Shown: piece by piece, positions 18,086 through 27,499 of the stretch
How the letters are laid out: each line of letters starts with the position of its first letter
Numbering within the stretch: the first letter of the stretch is position 1
From: Burkholderiales bacterium
GTDB taxonomy: Bacteria > Pseudomonadota > Gammaproteobacteria > Burkholderiales > Casimicrobiaceae
NCBI GenBank assembly: GCA_014378555.1
Contig: JACMNN010000169.1
Coordinates: 1 to 52,396, forward strand
Length of the DNA: 52,396 bases
Direction: 5' to 3'
Translations under genes and position numbers: made by a program
Notes under the pieces: model-generated
Databases searched by the model: none
The model's input: the letters and a program-made list of their open reading frames with translations, nothing else
Told to the model about the DNA's origin: nothing

Positions 18086-18859
18086 CTATTTACCACCCGC
18101 TTGCTGCCTAGCGAGGCGACGCCGTTCCAGCATTTCGACAACATTGATTGTTTCGCGCGGACGGTCATCAGGTGGATCTACGGCGACCAAACCGTTGGGA
18201 AAGACGCGTTGCCCTACCGCGGCAGGCTGCCCAAACGTCGAAATGGTGGGGTTTGGCGGTGAGGCGACTGGAGGAATCTGCACCGACGCAGGCCCCGCCG
18301 CAGCTGGCGGTGGCGCCTGAGCAATCGCAACGGGTGGTGGAGCGGGTTGCGGCACGCGGCCTGACGCGGTGAACTTGGCCATTTCAATGACGTCGGTTTC
18401 GCCCTGAAACGAAAGCGTTACCCGCGTAAGCTCAACCTTGGCGACCGTCATTTCCTGCAACTGGTCACCTTGACGGACACTTTTAACCCGGTTGGACGCG
18501 ACCTCGCGCACCTGTGCGATTTTTACGGCGCCTAAGTCGGTGATACCGATTAATTGGTACAAACCACGCCTAACTTGGGGCTTGGGCGGTTCAGGCGCTG
18601 CGGTTACTAGTTGCGTCGGGGCTGGTTTACGGCTGGGGTTGAGCAGCGGACGCTCGACTATTTGGTTGTATGCGTTCGCCTCAGAACCTAGGCGAAAATC
18701 AGGCAGTACGGAGGCTGCGTCTTGTTTCACAACGCCAGAGCGCACTTGCAACACCGGTGCGCTGAGGGCAGCCCCCCAGTCAGACTCAATGCCGAGCGCG
18801 ACAAGTAAGGCTGCTGCTACGGCCAACAATGCGTTACGAAGGGTAAATAAGGCGCTCAT
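18086..18859 (-). CDS. gspN: T2SS inner-membrane protein GspN/GspC-like (XpsN type)
   Basis: A 257-residue bitopic protein that should link the inner-membrane platform to the secretin. One membrane helix lies at residues 8-25. After IVERPLLNPSRKP there is an HR-like domain, about 95-165 (GLYQLIGITDLGAVKIAQV onward), like that of GspC. A Pro/Ala-rich linker and a short C-terminal part with PPDDRPRE follow. Position between gspM and gspD copies the Xanthomonas xps order, where this slot is XpsN. There is no PDZ domain, unlike classical GspC. Its ATG overlaps the gspM stop by ATGA. Confidence 0.78.
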   Translation of the reverse strand: MSALFTLRNALLAVAAALLVALGIESDWGAALSAPVLQVRSGVVKQDAASVLPDFRLGSEANAYNQIVERPLLNPSRKPAPTQLVTAAPEPPKPQVRRGLYQLIGITDLGAVKIAQVREVASNRVKSVRQGDQLQEMTVAKVELTRVTLSFQGETDVIEMAKFTASGRVPQPAPPPVAIAQAPPPAAAGPASVQIPPVASPPNPTISTFGQPAAVGQRVFPNGLVAVDPPDDRPRETINVVEMLERRRLARQQAGGK

Positions 18860-19479
18860 CCTCTCACCCCTCCGGCGGACACCACTGTTGTCGGCGGAAC
18901 GACTTTGGGCGTGAGTTTCGGCCCGTAGGCCTGGACTTCAATCTGCGCCGACACTTCGGGTTCCTGATTTGGTGGCGGTTTGTAACCGCGCGGCACAGTA
19001 GCGCGCAATGTCACGCTTTCAATAAACAGGTACGGGATAGATGTCTCAAGCGCGTACAGCGTTTTTTGCAACGCCGCTGGCGTGCCATTGAATCCGACGT
19101 TCAACGAATACACGCGAAAGCCGCCCTCGTCCTTGACGGTCACCGGCTGAATGGCAGTTAGTCGTGCGGCGTTGGCCTCAAGCATGGGTCGCACCAAATC
19201 GGTTAGCTCTGCGCCACCTAAGTTGGGCGCGGAATTCTTGAGGAAAAAACGACCGCTTTCACGCGCCTTGATTACGTCAAGTGCGCGCTGGTGTTCGCCT
19301 TTGCTGGAGGCGATACGTTGGTATCGCTCAATGCGGCCCTCAAGTGCCGAGCGGGCGTCGCTGTAGCGGCTGTAGAGCACATACGCGGGCACGGCAACTG
19401 CGGCAACCACCGCACTGACCACCAGCAGCACCAGCGTTACCGCTAATGCTCGACCACGGATTCCGTTGGGGAGATTCAT
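18856..19479 (-). CDS. gspM: T2SS protein GspM
   Basis: A 207-residue inner-membrane platform protein. One membrane segment lies at residues 11-33. A coiled region follows (RYSDARSALEGRIERYQRIASSK), then a ferredoxin-like periplasmic domain containing GFRVYSLNVGFNGTPAALQKTLYALE and IESVTLRATVPRG, typical of GspM/PilO-like proteins. It partners with GspL. The start overlaps the gspL stop by ATGA and the stop overlaps the gspN start by ATGA. Confidence 0.85.
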   Translation of the reverse strand: MNLPNGIRGRALAVTLVLLVVSAVVAAVAVPAYVLYSRYSDARSALEGRIERYQRIASSKGEHQRALDVIKARESGRFFLKNSAPNLGGAELTDLVRPMLEANAARLTAIQPVTVKDEGGFRVYSLNVGFNGTPAALQKTLYALETSIPYLFIESVTLRATVPRGYKPPPNQEPEVSAQIEVQAYGPKLTPKVVPPTTVVSAGGVRG

Positions 19480-20816
19480 TGGCGTCTCTCTGCCGGTATT
19501 GGGCTTGGAACGACGCCAGCAGCGCTCGGTGGGGGGCCCGGAGGTGGGGTCGCTAATCTCCGCATTGCGTCATAGGGCGTGGGGGCCAAACCAGGCGCCG
19601 CAACCGGCGCGGTGATGGGAGCAGCGACAGAAACTGGCGCGGGAGCAGGCGCGGCCGCCGGCGCCTTGGCTGCGGCTGGCGCACCGGCAGGTGCACTGGG
19701 CGAGACGGGTACGGTGATCACCGCAGTCGCGTCGGACAAAAGTAGCGCTTTTGGCATTTCAGCAGGCACGATTTCGCCCGCGATGTGGAAACGTTCGGCA
19801 TTGGGTGCCACGCGCGTCATCGTTGATTTGAACACCGGGTCTTTGATGAGCGGCGACTCTTGCACAATTTGCAGAATCTTGCCACCGCTGCCAGTCTCTC
19901 CCTGAAGCACAACCTCTTTGCCTTTTAGTGTGGGAATGCTGCGGATCTCGATGGACTGCGCCCACGTGTCGTCCGGCAGCCGTTTACTGAGATCATCAAG
20001 CAGCTGCACCACCAGCGGCCCACTGTGTTTACGGGCCAGCGGCAAGTTGTATTCGCTGATTTGCTTTTCAAGCTGACGTTGCACCACGCTTGCGACTTCT
20101 GCGTCGGTCCGGGCGGTGGTTTCAATCGGTTGCAGCGTCAGAACGTGCTGGCGCATCTGCCACAGCGGCAACACCACCAGCGCGATCGCAAGCGCTGCGC
20201 ACAAGCCGATGAGCGCTGGCGTGATCCAGCCGTTTCGATTGTTGCTTTCGTCGGCGGCCGCCCGCGCGGCTTTAAGCAAATCGAGCTGCGTGTCCACGTC
20301 AGACGGCGCCAACAACATTCGCGTGACGTTGAGATTGCGTCGGTTGGCCTCTTCCAGCATCGGATCCACGCGCATTCGGGGTGCTGCGGCCAGTTCCACA
20401 ATGCAGGTGCCAGCGGAGAGGTTTCGCTCTCGGACCCGGAAGTCGTAATAAAGCTCGCTTGCTTTGAGTGGCGTTAGGCGGTCGAGTTCGTAACCCAAAA
20501 CCTGCTGCAAACGATCTTGCACGGCGAGCGGCATCTCAAGCTCGCGACGAAACCCGTTCATCTCGCCGACCACCAGCGCAACGGCGCCACCGCGCTGCGC
20601 CAGCGCAGAATTTAAAAACGGCTGCGATTGCGTCAGCGCCTGAGCCGCAGGCCACACACGATCATCGCTGGGCGACCACATGACCGGGCGGCGCGACTGC
20701 GCCAGCTTCTTGCGCAAAACAACTGGCAAGCACTCTTTAAGCTGTTGCCGCCACCAGAACAGGAAATGTCTGAAACTTTGGGCCGCGCTTGAAGGGGTGG
20801 TGTACATCTCAGCCAT
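19476..20816 (-). CDS. gspL: T2SS protein GspL (PilN-like)
   Basis: An inner-membrane platform protein of about 446 residues. The N-terminal cytoplasmic part has the GspL pattern (LQQVLGYELDRLTPLKASELYYDFRV), and would bind the GspE ATPase. A single membrane helix (ALIGLCAALAIALVVLPLW) is followed by a PilN-like coiled and ferredoxin-like periplasmic domain. The C-terminus is a long Ala/Pro repeat-like tail unusual for the family. The track starts at GTG 20825; ATG 20816 or 20807 are equally plausible, all overlapping or abutting the gspK stop. Confidence 0.84.
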   Translation of the reverse strand: MAEMYTTPSSAAQSFRHFLFWWRQQLKECLPVVLRKKLAQSRRPVMWSPSDDRVWPAAQALTQSQPFLNSALAQRGGAVALVVGEMNGFRRELEMPLAVQDRLQQVLGYELDRLTPLKASELYYDFRVRERNLSAGTCIVELAAAPRMRVDPMLEEANRRNLNVTRMLLAPSDVDTQLDLLKAARAAADESNNRNGWITPALIGLCAALAIALVVLPLWQMRQHVLTLQPIETTARTDAEVASVVQRQLEKQISEYNLPLARKHSGPLVVQLLDDLSKRLPDDTWAQSIEIRSIPTLKGKEVVLQGETGSGGKILQIVQESPLIKDPVFKSTMTRVAPNAERFHIAGEIVPAEMPKALLLSDATAVITVPVSPSAPAGAPAAAKAPAAAPAPAPVSVAAPITAPVAAPGLAPTPYDAMRRLATPPPGPPPSAAGVVPSPIPAERRQ

Positions 20817-21783
20817 TGGCTGCACCCGTTGCAGTGACGCCGTTAGCCGGGGCCATCGGTTGCGCGTTGTCAGGCAGCCCCTTTTGCCATAAAAAGAATT
20901 GCGGCCGACCGCGCGTCACACCGCCTAAACGCAGGCTCGCCTCGCGTGACGACTTGATGCCAGACGCCGTTACGGCATCGGCGCGAATGCGTATAGCGGC
21001 TTGACCGCCCGAGAAATAGGGGCTGCTGAATGGAATCGGCGGTGGCGGCAAGCCTTCACGCAACGCCTGATCGCGCTGCTCGACCCAAGTTTGCGCTTGT
21101 GCGGGATCAATGCCGGGCACCAGGCCCAAGATCATTGCTGAAGCCGCTTGCGGGTCAACGCCAGGGGACCGGCCATGCACAGTTAGTAGCGGCGCAACGG
21201 CGTTATAGAGTTTCGGCGTCATGCCCATCACGTTTTGGAGTTCCTCGACCGCCACGAAAAAATCATTCGATGGCAGCACTTTTTTTCCGGCGGTTTTGTA
21301 ATCGTCTGCTTCTGCTCCGTTCGGGCGCTTGAGGTTATCAGCGTCCGTCCAGTCTTTGACAGCGGCAACGATGGCATCCGCCTCCTCTTCCGGTGCCCCT
21401 CCAAAAGTAAACACCTTTTTGAGTAATGCTTCGGCAGCAAAGTTCAAATCGATTTTAGCAGTCTCACTTTTGGCTGAAACGGCTATCTGCGTGCCGTTTT
21501 CAACCCAACCATGCACCACGCCATCGGCCTTCCATTGGGTCAGGGCAATTTGGACGTCGGCTGACCGCGCACGACTGAGCTCATAAACCATCCGGTTGAC
21601 GGCTCCATCTGCGGCGGCCTGGCTGGTCGCGGAGCCGAGCGTATTGGCGGCAACCTGCGTGCTGATGCGCTGGTTTTCGGAAAACGGCAGCGCAATTAGC
21701 GTGAGGAAAATCACCAAGCCGAGCACCATGATCAGCGCGATGCCCGACTGTTGTCGTTTGCGGAAACCCGGAGCAACTGTCAT
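20809..21783 (-). CDS. gspK: T2SS minor pseudopilin GspK
   Basis: Large minor pseudopilin, 324 residues, that caps the pseudopilus tip with GspI and GspJ. The prepilin-type leader ends in QQSG before IALIMVLGLVIFLTL; Glu at position 5 is absent, as is normal for GspK. The helical insert domain shows AAVKDWTDADNLKRPNGAE and the family's PSNDFFVAVEELQNVMGM. ATG 21783 overlaps the gspJ stop (ATGA) and is preferred to the track start at 21810. Confidence 0.9.
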   Translation of the reverse strand: MTVAPGFRKRQQSGIALIMVLGLVIFLTLIALPFSENQRISTQVAANTLGSATSQAAADGAVNRMVYELSRARSADVQIALTQWKADGVVHGWVENGTQIAVSAKSETAKIDLNFAAEALLKKVFTFGGAPEEEADAIVAAVKDWTDADNLKRPNGAEADDYKTAGKKVLPSNDFFVAVEELQNVMGMTPKLYNAVAPLLTVHGRSPGVDPQAASAMILGLVPGIDPAQAQTWVEQRDQALREGLPPPPIPFSSPYFSGGQAAIRIRADAVTASGIKSSREASLRLGGVTRGRPQFFLWQKGLPDNAQPMAPANGVTATGAANG

Positions 21784-22487
21784 CGCGTCGCTGTGCCCTG
21801 AATGATGCAACGCTGGCGCTGAAAGTCAAAATTGCAGCCGAGCGCCTGCGATAGCTTCAGCGGCACCGTGAGGTCGGGCCAGCGACGGTTGCCTGCTTCC
21901 GTCACGCGAAGCGTGATGAGCGTGGGCATGCGAGAGTTTTCGTCCCAGCTATCGAGCCAAGCACCGCCATCAGGATTGGTCAGCGGGTCGTCGCCGGGAT
22001 CGAAGTATGAAATCGTGAGCGTCTCGATGTTGTCGGCCAGCACGATAGCGTCGGCGCTGGCAAGATCAGGCACTACTTTGTCGTCAGACGCGGCCGGCAA
22101 ACGGCGCAGCACCAATTGACTGCCTTTACTTGGGCTCGACGACTTCGCCACCGCAAGCTGCCACCACATCACGCCACCCTCGGCAATCTGCGAGGTCACT
22201 GGCGCGAAATACGTCAAAGTGCTTTGTTTGCCGCTGAACTTTAGCGGTTGGTTCACCTCGCGCCGCCAACGCAGCGGTAACGCGCCACCAATATGGTCAC
22301 GCAAAAAGGCTTGCGTACGCGCGTATTGCTCGGTGCGTTCGACAGCGTCGGTCGCAGCGCTGGTGCTGCGTTCCGCGCCGCGAACCGTGCCCATAAGAAT
22401 GGCGGCCAATAGCCCGAGCAGCGTGATGGCCGCGAGCAGTTCAATCAGCGTGAAGCCACGCGCTGTCAACGCGTTTCGGGAGATCAC
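21780..22487 (-). CDS. gspJ: T2SS minor pseudopilin GspJ
   Basis: A 235-residue minor pseudopilin. The leader is cleaved after ARG in RGFTLIELLAAITLLGLLAAI, with Glu 5 present. The C-terminal globular domain includes ADNIETLTISYFDPGDD and closes with a Cys pair (GCNFDFQRQRC). It would assemble with GspI and GspK at the pseudopilus tip. ATGA overlaps on both sides show tight translational coupling with gspI and gspK. Confidence 0.9.
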   Translation of the reverse strand: MISRNALTARGFTLIELLAAITLLGLLAAILMGTVRGAERSTSAATDAVERTEQYARTQAFLRDHIGGALPLRWRREVNQPLKFSGKQSTLTYFAPVTSQIAEGGVMWWQLAVAKSSSPSKGSQLVLRRLPAASDDKVVPDLASADAIVLADNIETLTISYFDPGDDPLTNPDGGAWLDSWDENSRMPTLITLRVTEAGNRRWPDLTVPLKLSQALGCNFDFQRQRCIIQGTATR

Positions 22488-22909
22488 GGCGTCTGCCTTG
22501 GGACGGCAAGCAACGTGACTAGCTCGACGGTACGACCGCGGTTGCCCGGCGCATCGTTTGCGCTCGCTGCCACGACTCGGGCGCGCACTCGTTTGAGTTC
22601 CAATGGGGGGCGAACCAAGTTCTCGCCCTCATCAGTCGGCTCCGGCGAAATGGTGACAGTCCACTGCAAACGACCGTCGATCGACGTGCCAGACTCGCTA
22701 CCGTCGGCGGCTGTTTTTTCCACGCCAACGCCTGCCAACAACGACTGGGCGAGCGTCATAGCACGCATGTAATCGCTAGAGGTAGACGCGGCGCGCACCC
22801 CCGTGGCGAACACTTGCGACAGCGCTGCTAGACACAGCGCCGCGATAACCACAGCAACGATGACTTCGAGCAACGTGAAGCCCTGCTGCGGATGCTGCAA
22901 CCGACTCAC
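22484..22909 (-). CDS. gspI: T2SS minor pseudopilin GspI
   Basis: A 141-residue minor pseudopilin. The leader ends in QQG before FTLLEVIVAVVIAALCLAAL, with Glu 5 present. The short beta domain (LQWTVTISPEP; KRVRARVVAASAND) is of normal size. It overlaps gspH upstream and gspJ downstream by ATGA. Confidence 0.9.
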   Translation of the reverse strand: MSRLQHPQQGFTLLEVIVAVVIAALCLAALSQVFATGVRAASTSSDYMRAMTLAQSLLAGVGVEKTAADGSESGTSIDGRLQWTVTISPEPTDEGENLVRPPLELKRVRARVVAASANDAPGNRGRTVELVTLLAVPRQTP

Positions 22910-23415
22910 GATTCGTCAATCGCGACGCGACCGTTGAGCCAACCGATATCAATGCGGTATTCGCGCTCTTTGACCTTCACCGTTACTCGGCCACCAGTTG
23001 ATCCACCGTCTGAATAAAAACGCACGTAAGCGTGTTTTGAATCGACTGTTTCAGCGGCGGTGGTGGTGAGTTCGAGCTGCATCGTCTCGGGCCACTTGCC
23101 ACCCTTCTTGCCGCCCGGGAGCTGATAGGTGCGTTTCTCGAGATTGAACTCGACGCCCACATCGGTGCGCTTAGCGATGGCTTCAGAACGGGCAAAACGC
23201 AGCGTTTGTGCGACCGAGCGCGCAACCGCGCGTTGCTCAGCCGAAGTGACACCGGCCGAGAACAGAGGTGGCGACAGCGCGAGCACGATGCCGATGATCA
23301 CGATGACAACCATCAGCTCAAGCAGCGTGAAACCACGCGCACCGGTGCGCAAACGCGCAACTGCGAATCGGCGTGAACAACCCGCCGAATGCGGGTTTCC
23401 GGTCGATGCTTGCAT
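22906..23415 (-). CDS. gspH: T2SS minor pseudopilin GspH
   Basis: A 169-residue pseudopilin with a rather long 28-residue leader ending in ARG before FTLLELMVVIVIIGIVLAL. The GspH/FimT domain is shown by AQTLRFARSEAIAKRTDVGVEF and the later FYSDGGSTGGRV. It lies 20 bp after gspG and overlaps gspI by ATGA. Confidence 0.9.
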   Translation of the reverse strand: MQASTGNPHSAGCSRRFAVARLRTGARGFTLLELMVVIVIIGIVLALSPPLFSAGVTSAEQRAVARSVAQTLRFARSEAIAKRTDVGVEFNLEKRTYQLPGGKKGGKWPETMQLELTTTAAETVDSKHAYVRFYSDGGSTGGRVTVKVKEREYRIDIGWLNGRVAIDES

Positions 23416-23435
23416 GAAAACTCGCGTGCTGCGAT

Positions 23436-23867
23436 CTAGCCCTTGGTGATGTCCGCGTTGGAGCCTTCGCCGCCCTCTTTGCCGTCGGCACCGAGAGATT
23501 TCAACTCAAACGGGGTATTGCTTGGACCGGGTGTGGTGTATTTATAGTCATTCGTCCACGGGTCTTTAATGTTGTCTTTGCGCAGGTATGGGCCGTTCCA
23601 GTTGGGCAAACTACCCGGGTTTTTTATCAAACTCTCAAGGCCCTCTTGCGACGACGGATAGCGACCGATTTCTAGCTTGAACAGATCAAGCGCCTGCACC
23701 ATCTGGCTCATTTCAGCTTTGGCAACACCTGCTTTTGCACCCTCGGTTTGCCCGAGAAAACGGCTGCCAATCGTGGCCGCCAGCACGCCGATAATCACGA
23801 TCACGGCGAGCAACTCCATCAGCGTAAAGCCGCGTTGCGCACGCTGTTTAGATTGGTAATTTTTCAT
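23436..23867 (-). CDS. gspG: T2SS major pseudopilin GspG
   Basis: Major subunit of the pseudopilus, 143 residues. It has a short leader ending in QRG before FTLMELLAVIVIIGVLAA, the IGRYPSSQEGLESLIKNP segment, and the C-terminal calcium-site loop ADGKEGGEGSNADI. ATG 23867 is chosen over GTG 23873 as it is preceded by GAAAGTGA. Unlike the rest of the operon it is preceded by about 250 bp of noncoding DNA, which suggests its own promoter, fitting its higher copy need. Cleavage needs a prepilin peptidase (GspO/PilD) not in this window. Confidence 0.95.
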   Translation of the reverse strand: MKNYQSKQRAQRGFTLMELLAVIVIIGVLAATIGSRFLGQTEGAKAGVAKAEMSQMVQALDLFKLEIGRYPSSQEGLESLIKNPGSLPNWNGPYLRKDNIKDPWTNDYKYTTPGPSNTPFELKSLGADGKEGGEGSNADITKG

Positions 23868-23873
23868 ATTCAC

Positions 23874-24121
23874 TTTCAGTTTTCCAATTCGGTGGTCTGG
23901 CTTCGCTAGGCGATGCTGCCTGCAAACCTAATTTTTCGTCGCCATAACTTTAATAACTTTGTCACAACATGTCTATTTGACGCGGCCTAGCGCTAGATAA
24001 AGTCAATTATCGACTAAAGAAAAAACCACGCAGCAAACCTAGACAGATTGGGCATTTCAATGCAAAGCTGTAATAGCAATTTGCACCCTTTAGCGCACGA
24101 TAAGCCCTGTAGGACAACCCG
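23874..24121 (-). promoter_or_regulatory. Noncoding leader upstream of gspG
   Basis: This 248-bp noncoding, A/T-richer stretch splits gspF from gspG inside an otherwise tightly packed operon. The minus strand shows TTGACT and TTGTGACA hexamer-like sites and several TTATTAAAG-like A/T blocks, but no pair with convincing 17-bp spacing. A gspG promoter here is an inference from position and composition. Confidence 0.4.
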
Positions 24122-25357
24122 CTACACGTTAAATTCCGTCAATCCCAACAGCGCGCTCATCAACGCGAAGATGATGCCGCCGACAACCACGGCCAGCGTC
24201 AGAATCAAAATCGGCTCCATGAGGCCTAGCGCTCGCTTCAGCGCCGTGTTGACCTCTACGTCATACACCTGCGCAACCTTGAGCAACATGGCGTCCAAAC
24301 GACCAGTTTCCTCGCCCACGGCGACCATGTGTACTGCGAGTTTCGGGTACAGGCCGGTTTCCATCAACGGTCGCGCAAAGCCCTGACCAGCCTTCAAGCG
24401 AACCAATACGCCATCTAACGAGTTAGCGAGCGCCCGATTGTCGACCGTGTCTTTGACGATTGTGAGCGCCGGCAACAAGCTCACCCCGTTGCCGAGCAAG
24501 GTGCCCAGCGTCCGCGCCAAACGAGCGACTTCGATCTTGCTAAATAGGTCCCCGAGCACTGGCAATTTGAGTTTGCGGCGGTGCCATGCAAGCAATCCTT
24601 GCGGCGAACGCAAACGGCCACGCACTAGGATGAAAATCGCTGCCGCGCCGACTAGCAGCATCCAGCCGTCTTCTTTCATCCAGTGCGACAGCGCGAGCAA
24701 ATTTTCAGTCGCCGGCGGAAGCGCTTTGCCAAACTGACGGAAAGTTGACTCAAATTTGGGCACCACAAAAAAGATCATGGTGAATACGGCAATCACCGCC
24801 ACGCCAATCAGCACCATCGGATACATCAACGCCGACTGCACGCTGGATCGCAGCTCGGCACTACGTTCCTGGAACTCGGAGATACGCTCCAGCACCGGCC
24901 CGAGCGTACCGCTGGCTTCGCCAGCACGCACCATGTTCACGAACAGCCGGTCAAATTGTTTCGGATGCTCGATGAGCGCTTGCGACAACGATTTGCCGCC
25001 TCGCACACGGTCGCGCAAATCCTGCAACAGCGCTGCCATCGGCCCGGTATCGGCCAAACTCACCAATAGCTCAAACGCTCGATCGAGCGGCAGGCCCGCT
25101 GAAATCAAGTTGGCCAAATCACGGGTGAAGGCGATGACTTGTTCGCGCGTTACTTTACGCGGCGCGAGCAATCGGCCAAAAAAACTTTTGCCTTTGTCGT
25201 GCGACGAAAACGCGGCGGCGGACGCAGTTTGAATGCGCAGCAGAATCAGGCCCTGCTCGCGAACCCGTTCAACGGCGTCGGCCTCAGAGGCCGCCTCGAC
25301 CTGAGCAGAAACCGGGTCGCCTGACTGGCGAACAGCGTCGAATGCGTAGAGTGCCAT
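24122..25357 (-). CDS. gspF: T2SS inner-membrane platform protein GspF
   Basis: Polytopic inner-membrane protein, 411 residues, that couples GspE ATP hydrolysis to pseudopilus growth. It has two GspF domains: ITREQVIAFTRDLANLISAGLPLDRAFELL near residue 75 and the second near 275 (KIEVARLARTLGTLLGNGVSLLPALTIV). Each is followed by membrane segments, the last being PILILTLAVVVGGIIFALMSALL. It lies 79 bp after gspE in the same direction. Confidence 0.95.
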   Translation of the reverse strand: MALYAFDAVRQSGDPVSAQVEAASEADAVERVREQGLILLRIQTASAAAFSSHDKGKSFFGRLLAPRKVTREQVIAFTRDLANLISAGLPLDRAFELLVSLADTGPMAALLQDLRDRVRGGKSLSQALIEHPKQFDRLFVNMVRAGEASGTLGPVLERISEFQERSAELRSSVQSALMYPMVLIGVAVIAVFTMIFFVVPKFESTFRQFGKALPPATENLLALSHWMKEDGWMLLVGAAAIFILVRGRLRSPQGLLAWHRRKLKLPVLGDLFSKIEVARLARTLGTLLGNGVSLLPALTIVKDTVDNRALANSLDGVLVRLKAGQGFARPLMETGLYPKLAVHMVAVGEETGRLDAMLLKVAQVYDVEVNTALKRALGLMEPILILTLAVVVGGIIFALMSALLGLTEFNV

Positions 25358-25436
25358 GGGCTACCGCCCAAGTTTGGTTGGGCCGGCGAGGACGCGGCGC
25401 GCCGTACCTAAAAGCGCGCAAGGCACACGCATCAGT

Positions 25437-27194
25437 CTAGCCTTCACGCGTGGCCCGCAGCACTTCTTCTATAGTGGTGCTGCCGGCCACGACTTTTCTC
25501 AAACCATCGTCGTACATGGGCAACATGCCTTCCGCCAATGCTGCGCGACGCAAGTCGCCTGCGTTAGCTTTTTGCATGATCAATCTCCGAATCGGCTCGG
25601 TCAGGGGCATCATTTCGGCAATGCACATCCGCCCGGTGAAGCCGGTGTTGCTGCACTGCGCACAGCCTACTGCCTTGTACACGGTGGGTTGCAGATCAGC
25701 ACTGACGCGGCCAAAGCCGATATCTTTCGCCACCACAGCGTCGAGTTGATGCGGCTCTCGGCAGAGCGGACACAGCGTGCGCACCAGACGCTGCGCGAGC
25801 ACGCCGACCAGTGTACTGGTCAGCAAATAGTCATCCACGCCCATGTCCATCAAGCGATTAATGGTGGCCGGTGCATCGTTGGTGTGCAGTGTGGATAGCA
25901 CCAAATGCCCGGTCAGCGCGGCTTGCACGGCGATTTCGGCTGTTTCCAGATCGCGAATCTCACCGATCATGATGATGTCTGGATCTTGGCGCACGATCGA
26001 GCGAAGCGCGCTGGCAAAGGTCAGGTCAATCTGCGGTTTGACCTGAATTTGGTTGATCCCGGCCATCTGATATTCGACCGGATCTTCGACCGTGAGAATC
26101 TTCACGTCCGGTTGATTCAGCTCGTCAAGTGCCGTGTACAGCGTAGTCGTTTTACCGCTTCCGGTTGGGCCGGTAACCAACAAAATGCCGTTGGGTTGTG
26201 CGAGTGCTTCTTTAAATTTCGCGAGGATGTCCGGCGCGAAACCGAGTTTCGCAAAGTTGAGCTGCACGCCGCCCTTGTCGAGAATACGCATCACCACGCT
26301 CTCGCCGTGCATCGTCGGCACGGTCGATACGCGAAGGTCAATGTCCTTGCCCTGAATGCGTAACCGGATGCGACCGTCCTGCGGTAGGCGACGCTCGGCG
26401 ATATCAAGATTCGCCATGATCTTAATGCGCGAAATCACGGCTGCCGCCTGACGTTTTGGCGGTGACTCAATTTCGTGCAGCACGCCGTCAATCCGGTAGC
26501 GGACGATTAGGCGGTTCTCGAACGGCTCGATGTGAATGTCCGAGGCGCGGGTTTCGAGCGCATTGGTGATGATCAAGCTCACCAGCCGGATCACCGGCGC
26601 TTCTGAGGCCAAATCTTTGAGCTGCTGAATGTCATCCCCCAGCGCGTCGGTATCAATGCGCGCTTCGAGATCGCCGTCGTTGAGCGATCCGACTGACGTG
26701 CGGCCGCCGCCATAGAGGCGCTCAATGGCGGTATCGATATCCGTACCAACGGCGACGACACGATGAATTTGGCGATTGGTGACGATCTCGAACGAATGGC
26801 GAACAAAATCGTTAAACGGATCGGCCACGGCGAGCGTTAGCGTGTCCTCATCTTCCTCAATGGGTAATGCTCGAGAGTCGCGGAGAAAGCGGGCCGAAAT
26901 ACGCTCTTCAAGAATAGGCATCTCGGGAAAGGCGGAGGTTTCGACATAGGGCAAATCGGCCTGTGCAGCGAGCGCCTGGGCGATGTCGCGTGCGGACACC
27001 ACGCCGAGCGTGGTGAGCAAACTGCCGAGTTTTTCCGGACGGCTTGACGCCGCCTGAAGGCGCAGCACCCGATCCAGTTCGTCCTCGCTGACCTTGCCGC
27101 GTGCGAGCAGAATCTCGCCCAGCCTCAGGCGCTTGATCGGGGCGGTTTGACTCGCAGTCTGCGTATCGATTACGGCTGTTTCCACCCACGTCAC
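25437..27194 (-). CDS. gspE: T2SS ATPase GspE
   Basis: Cytoplasmic secretion ATPase, 585 residues, first gene of the operon. There are two N-terminal MshEN-like domains (LGEILLARGKVSEDELDRVL; LADFPYVET-type region). The ATPase core carries Walker A GPTGSGKTTT, an Asp box, Walker B IIMIGEIRDLETA and the His box LSTLHTND. A four-cysteine zinc loop is formed by CPLC and CAQC. The start is probably GTG at 27194, with a second GTG three codons later. The upstream region is shared with the divergent rubredoxin gene. Confidence 0.95.
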   Translation of the reverse strand: MTWVETAVIDTQTASQTAPIKRLRLGEILLARGKVSEDELDRVLRLQAASSRPEKLGSLLTTLGVVSARDIAQALAAQADLPYVETSAFPEMPILEERISARFLRDSRALPIEEDEDTLTLAVADPFNDFVRHSFEIVTNRQIHRVVAVGTDIDTAIERLYGGGRTSVGSLNDGDLEARIDTDALGDDIQQLKDLASEAPVIRLVSLIITNALETRASDIHIEPFENRLIVRYRIDGVLHEIESPPKRQAAAVISRIKIMANLDIAERRLPQDGRIRLRIQGKDIDLRVSTVPTMHGESVVMRILDKGGVQLNFAKLGFAPDILAKFKEALAQPNGILLVTGPTGSGKTTTLYTALDELNQPDVKILTVEDPVEYQMAGINQIQVKPQIDLTFASALRSIVRQDPDIIMIGEIRDLETAEIAVQAALTGHLVLSTLHTNDAPATINRLMDMGVDDYLLTSTLVGVLAQRLVRTLCPLCREPHQLDAVVAKDIGFGRVSADLQPTVYKAVGCAQCSNTGFTGRMCIAEMMPLTEPIRRLIMQKANAGDLRRAALAEGMLPMYDDGLRKVVAGSTTIEEVLRATREG

Positions 27195-27316
27195 CTATAT
27201 CGTTATTGTTGTACTCACCCTTGGATTCTAATGAGCGCGATAGGTTCACAGCGCTTGACCGGCTGCAGTCCCCTACAATTTGGAGGTTTGATTGCTAATA
27301 CCCGAGTGCGAGTTTT

Positions 27317-27481
27317 ATGAAAAAGTACATGTGCCTGATCTGCGGCTGGATCTACGACGAAGAAACCGGCTGGCCCGAAGACGGCATTAAAGCGGGCACA
27401 TTGTGGAACGATGTGCCGATGAACTGGACCTGTCCCGAGTGCGGCGCACGCAAGGACGATTTCGAAATGGTCGAGATTTAG
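27317..27481 (+). CDS. rubA: Rubredoxin
   Basis: A 54-residue iron protein for one-electron transfer, too short for the ORF track. It starts [16 protein letters not shown] and ends [16 protein letters not shown]. The two CxxCG knuckles (CLICG, CPECG) that hold the Fe(Cys)4 centre are intact and the acidic middle is normal. It is divergent from gspE and convergent with ctaB, 18 bp between stops. TACAAT at about 27275 is a possible -10 box, but no well-spaced -35 was found. The electron partner (alkane hydroxylase, oxygen or peroxide detoxification) cannot be told from context. Confidence 0.94.
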   Translation: MKKYMCLICGWIYDEETGWPEDGIKAGTLWNDVPMNWTCPECGARKDDFEMVEI

Positions 27482-27499
27482 GGCGTCTGCTACGTCGCG

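Noticed and set aside
17556-18320. 254-aa plus-strand ORF opposite gspD and gspN
   Set aside because: It is a shadow frame of two convincing gsp genes, with Ser/Arg/Thr-rich low-complexity sequence and no domain.
24780-25232. 158-aa plus-strand ORF opposite gspF
   Set aside because: It is a shadow of the well-supported GspF coding frame.
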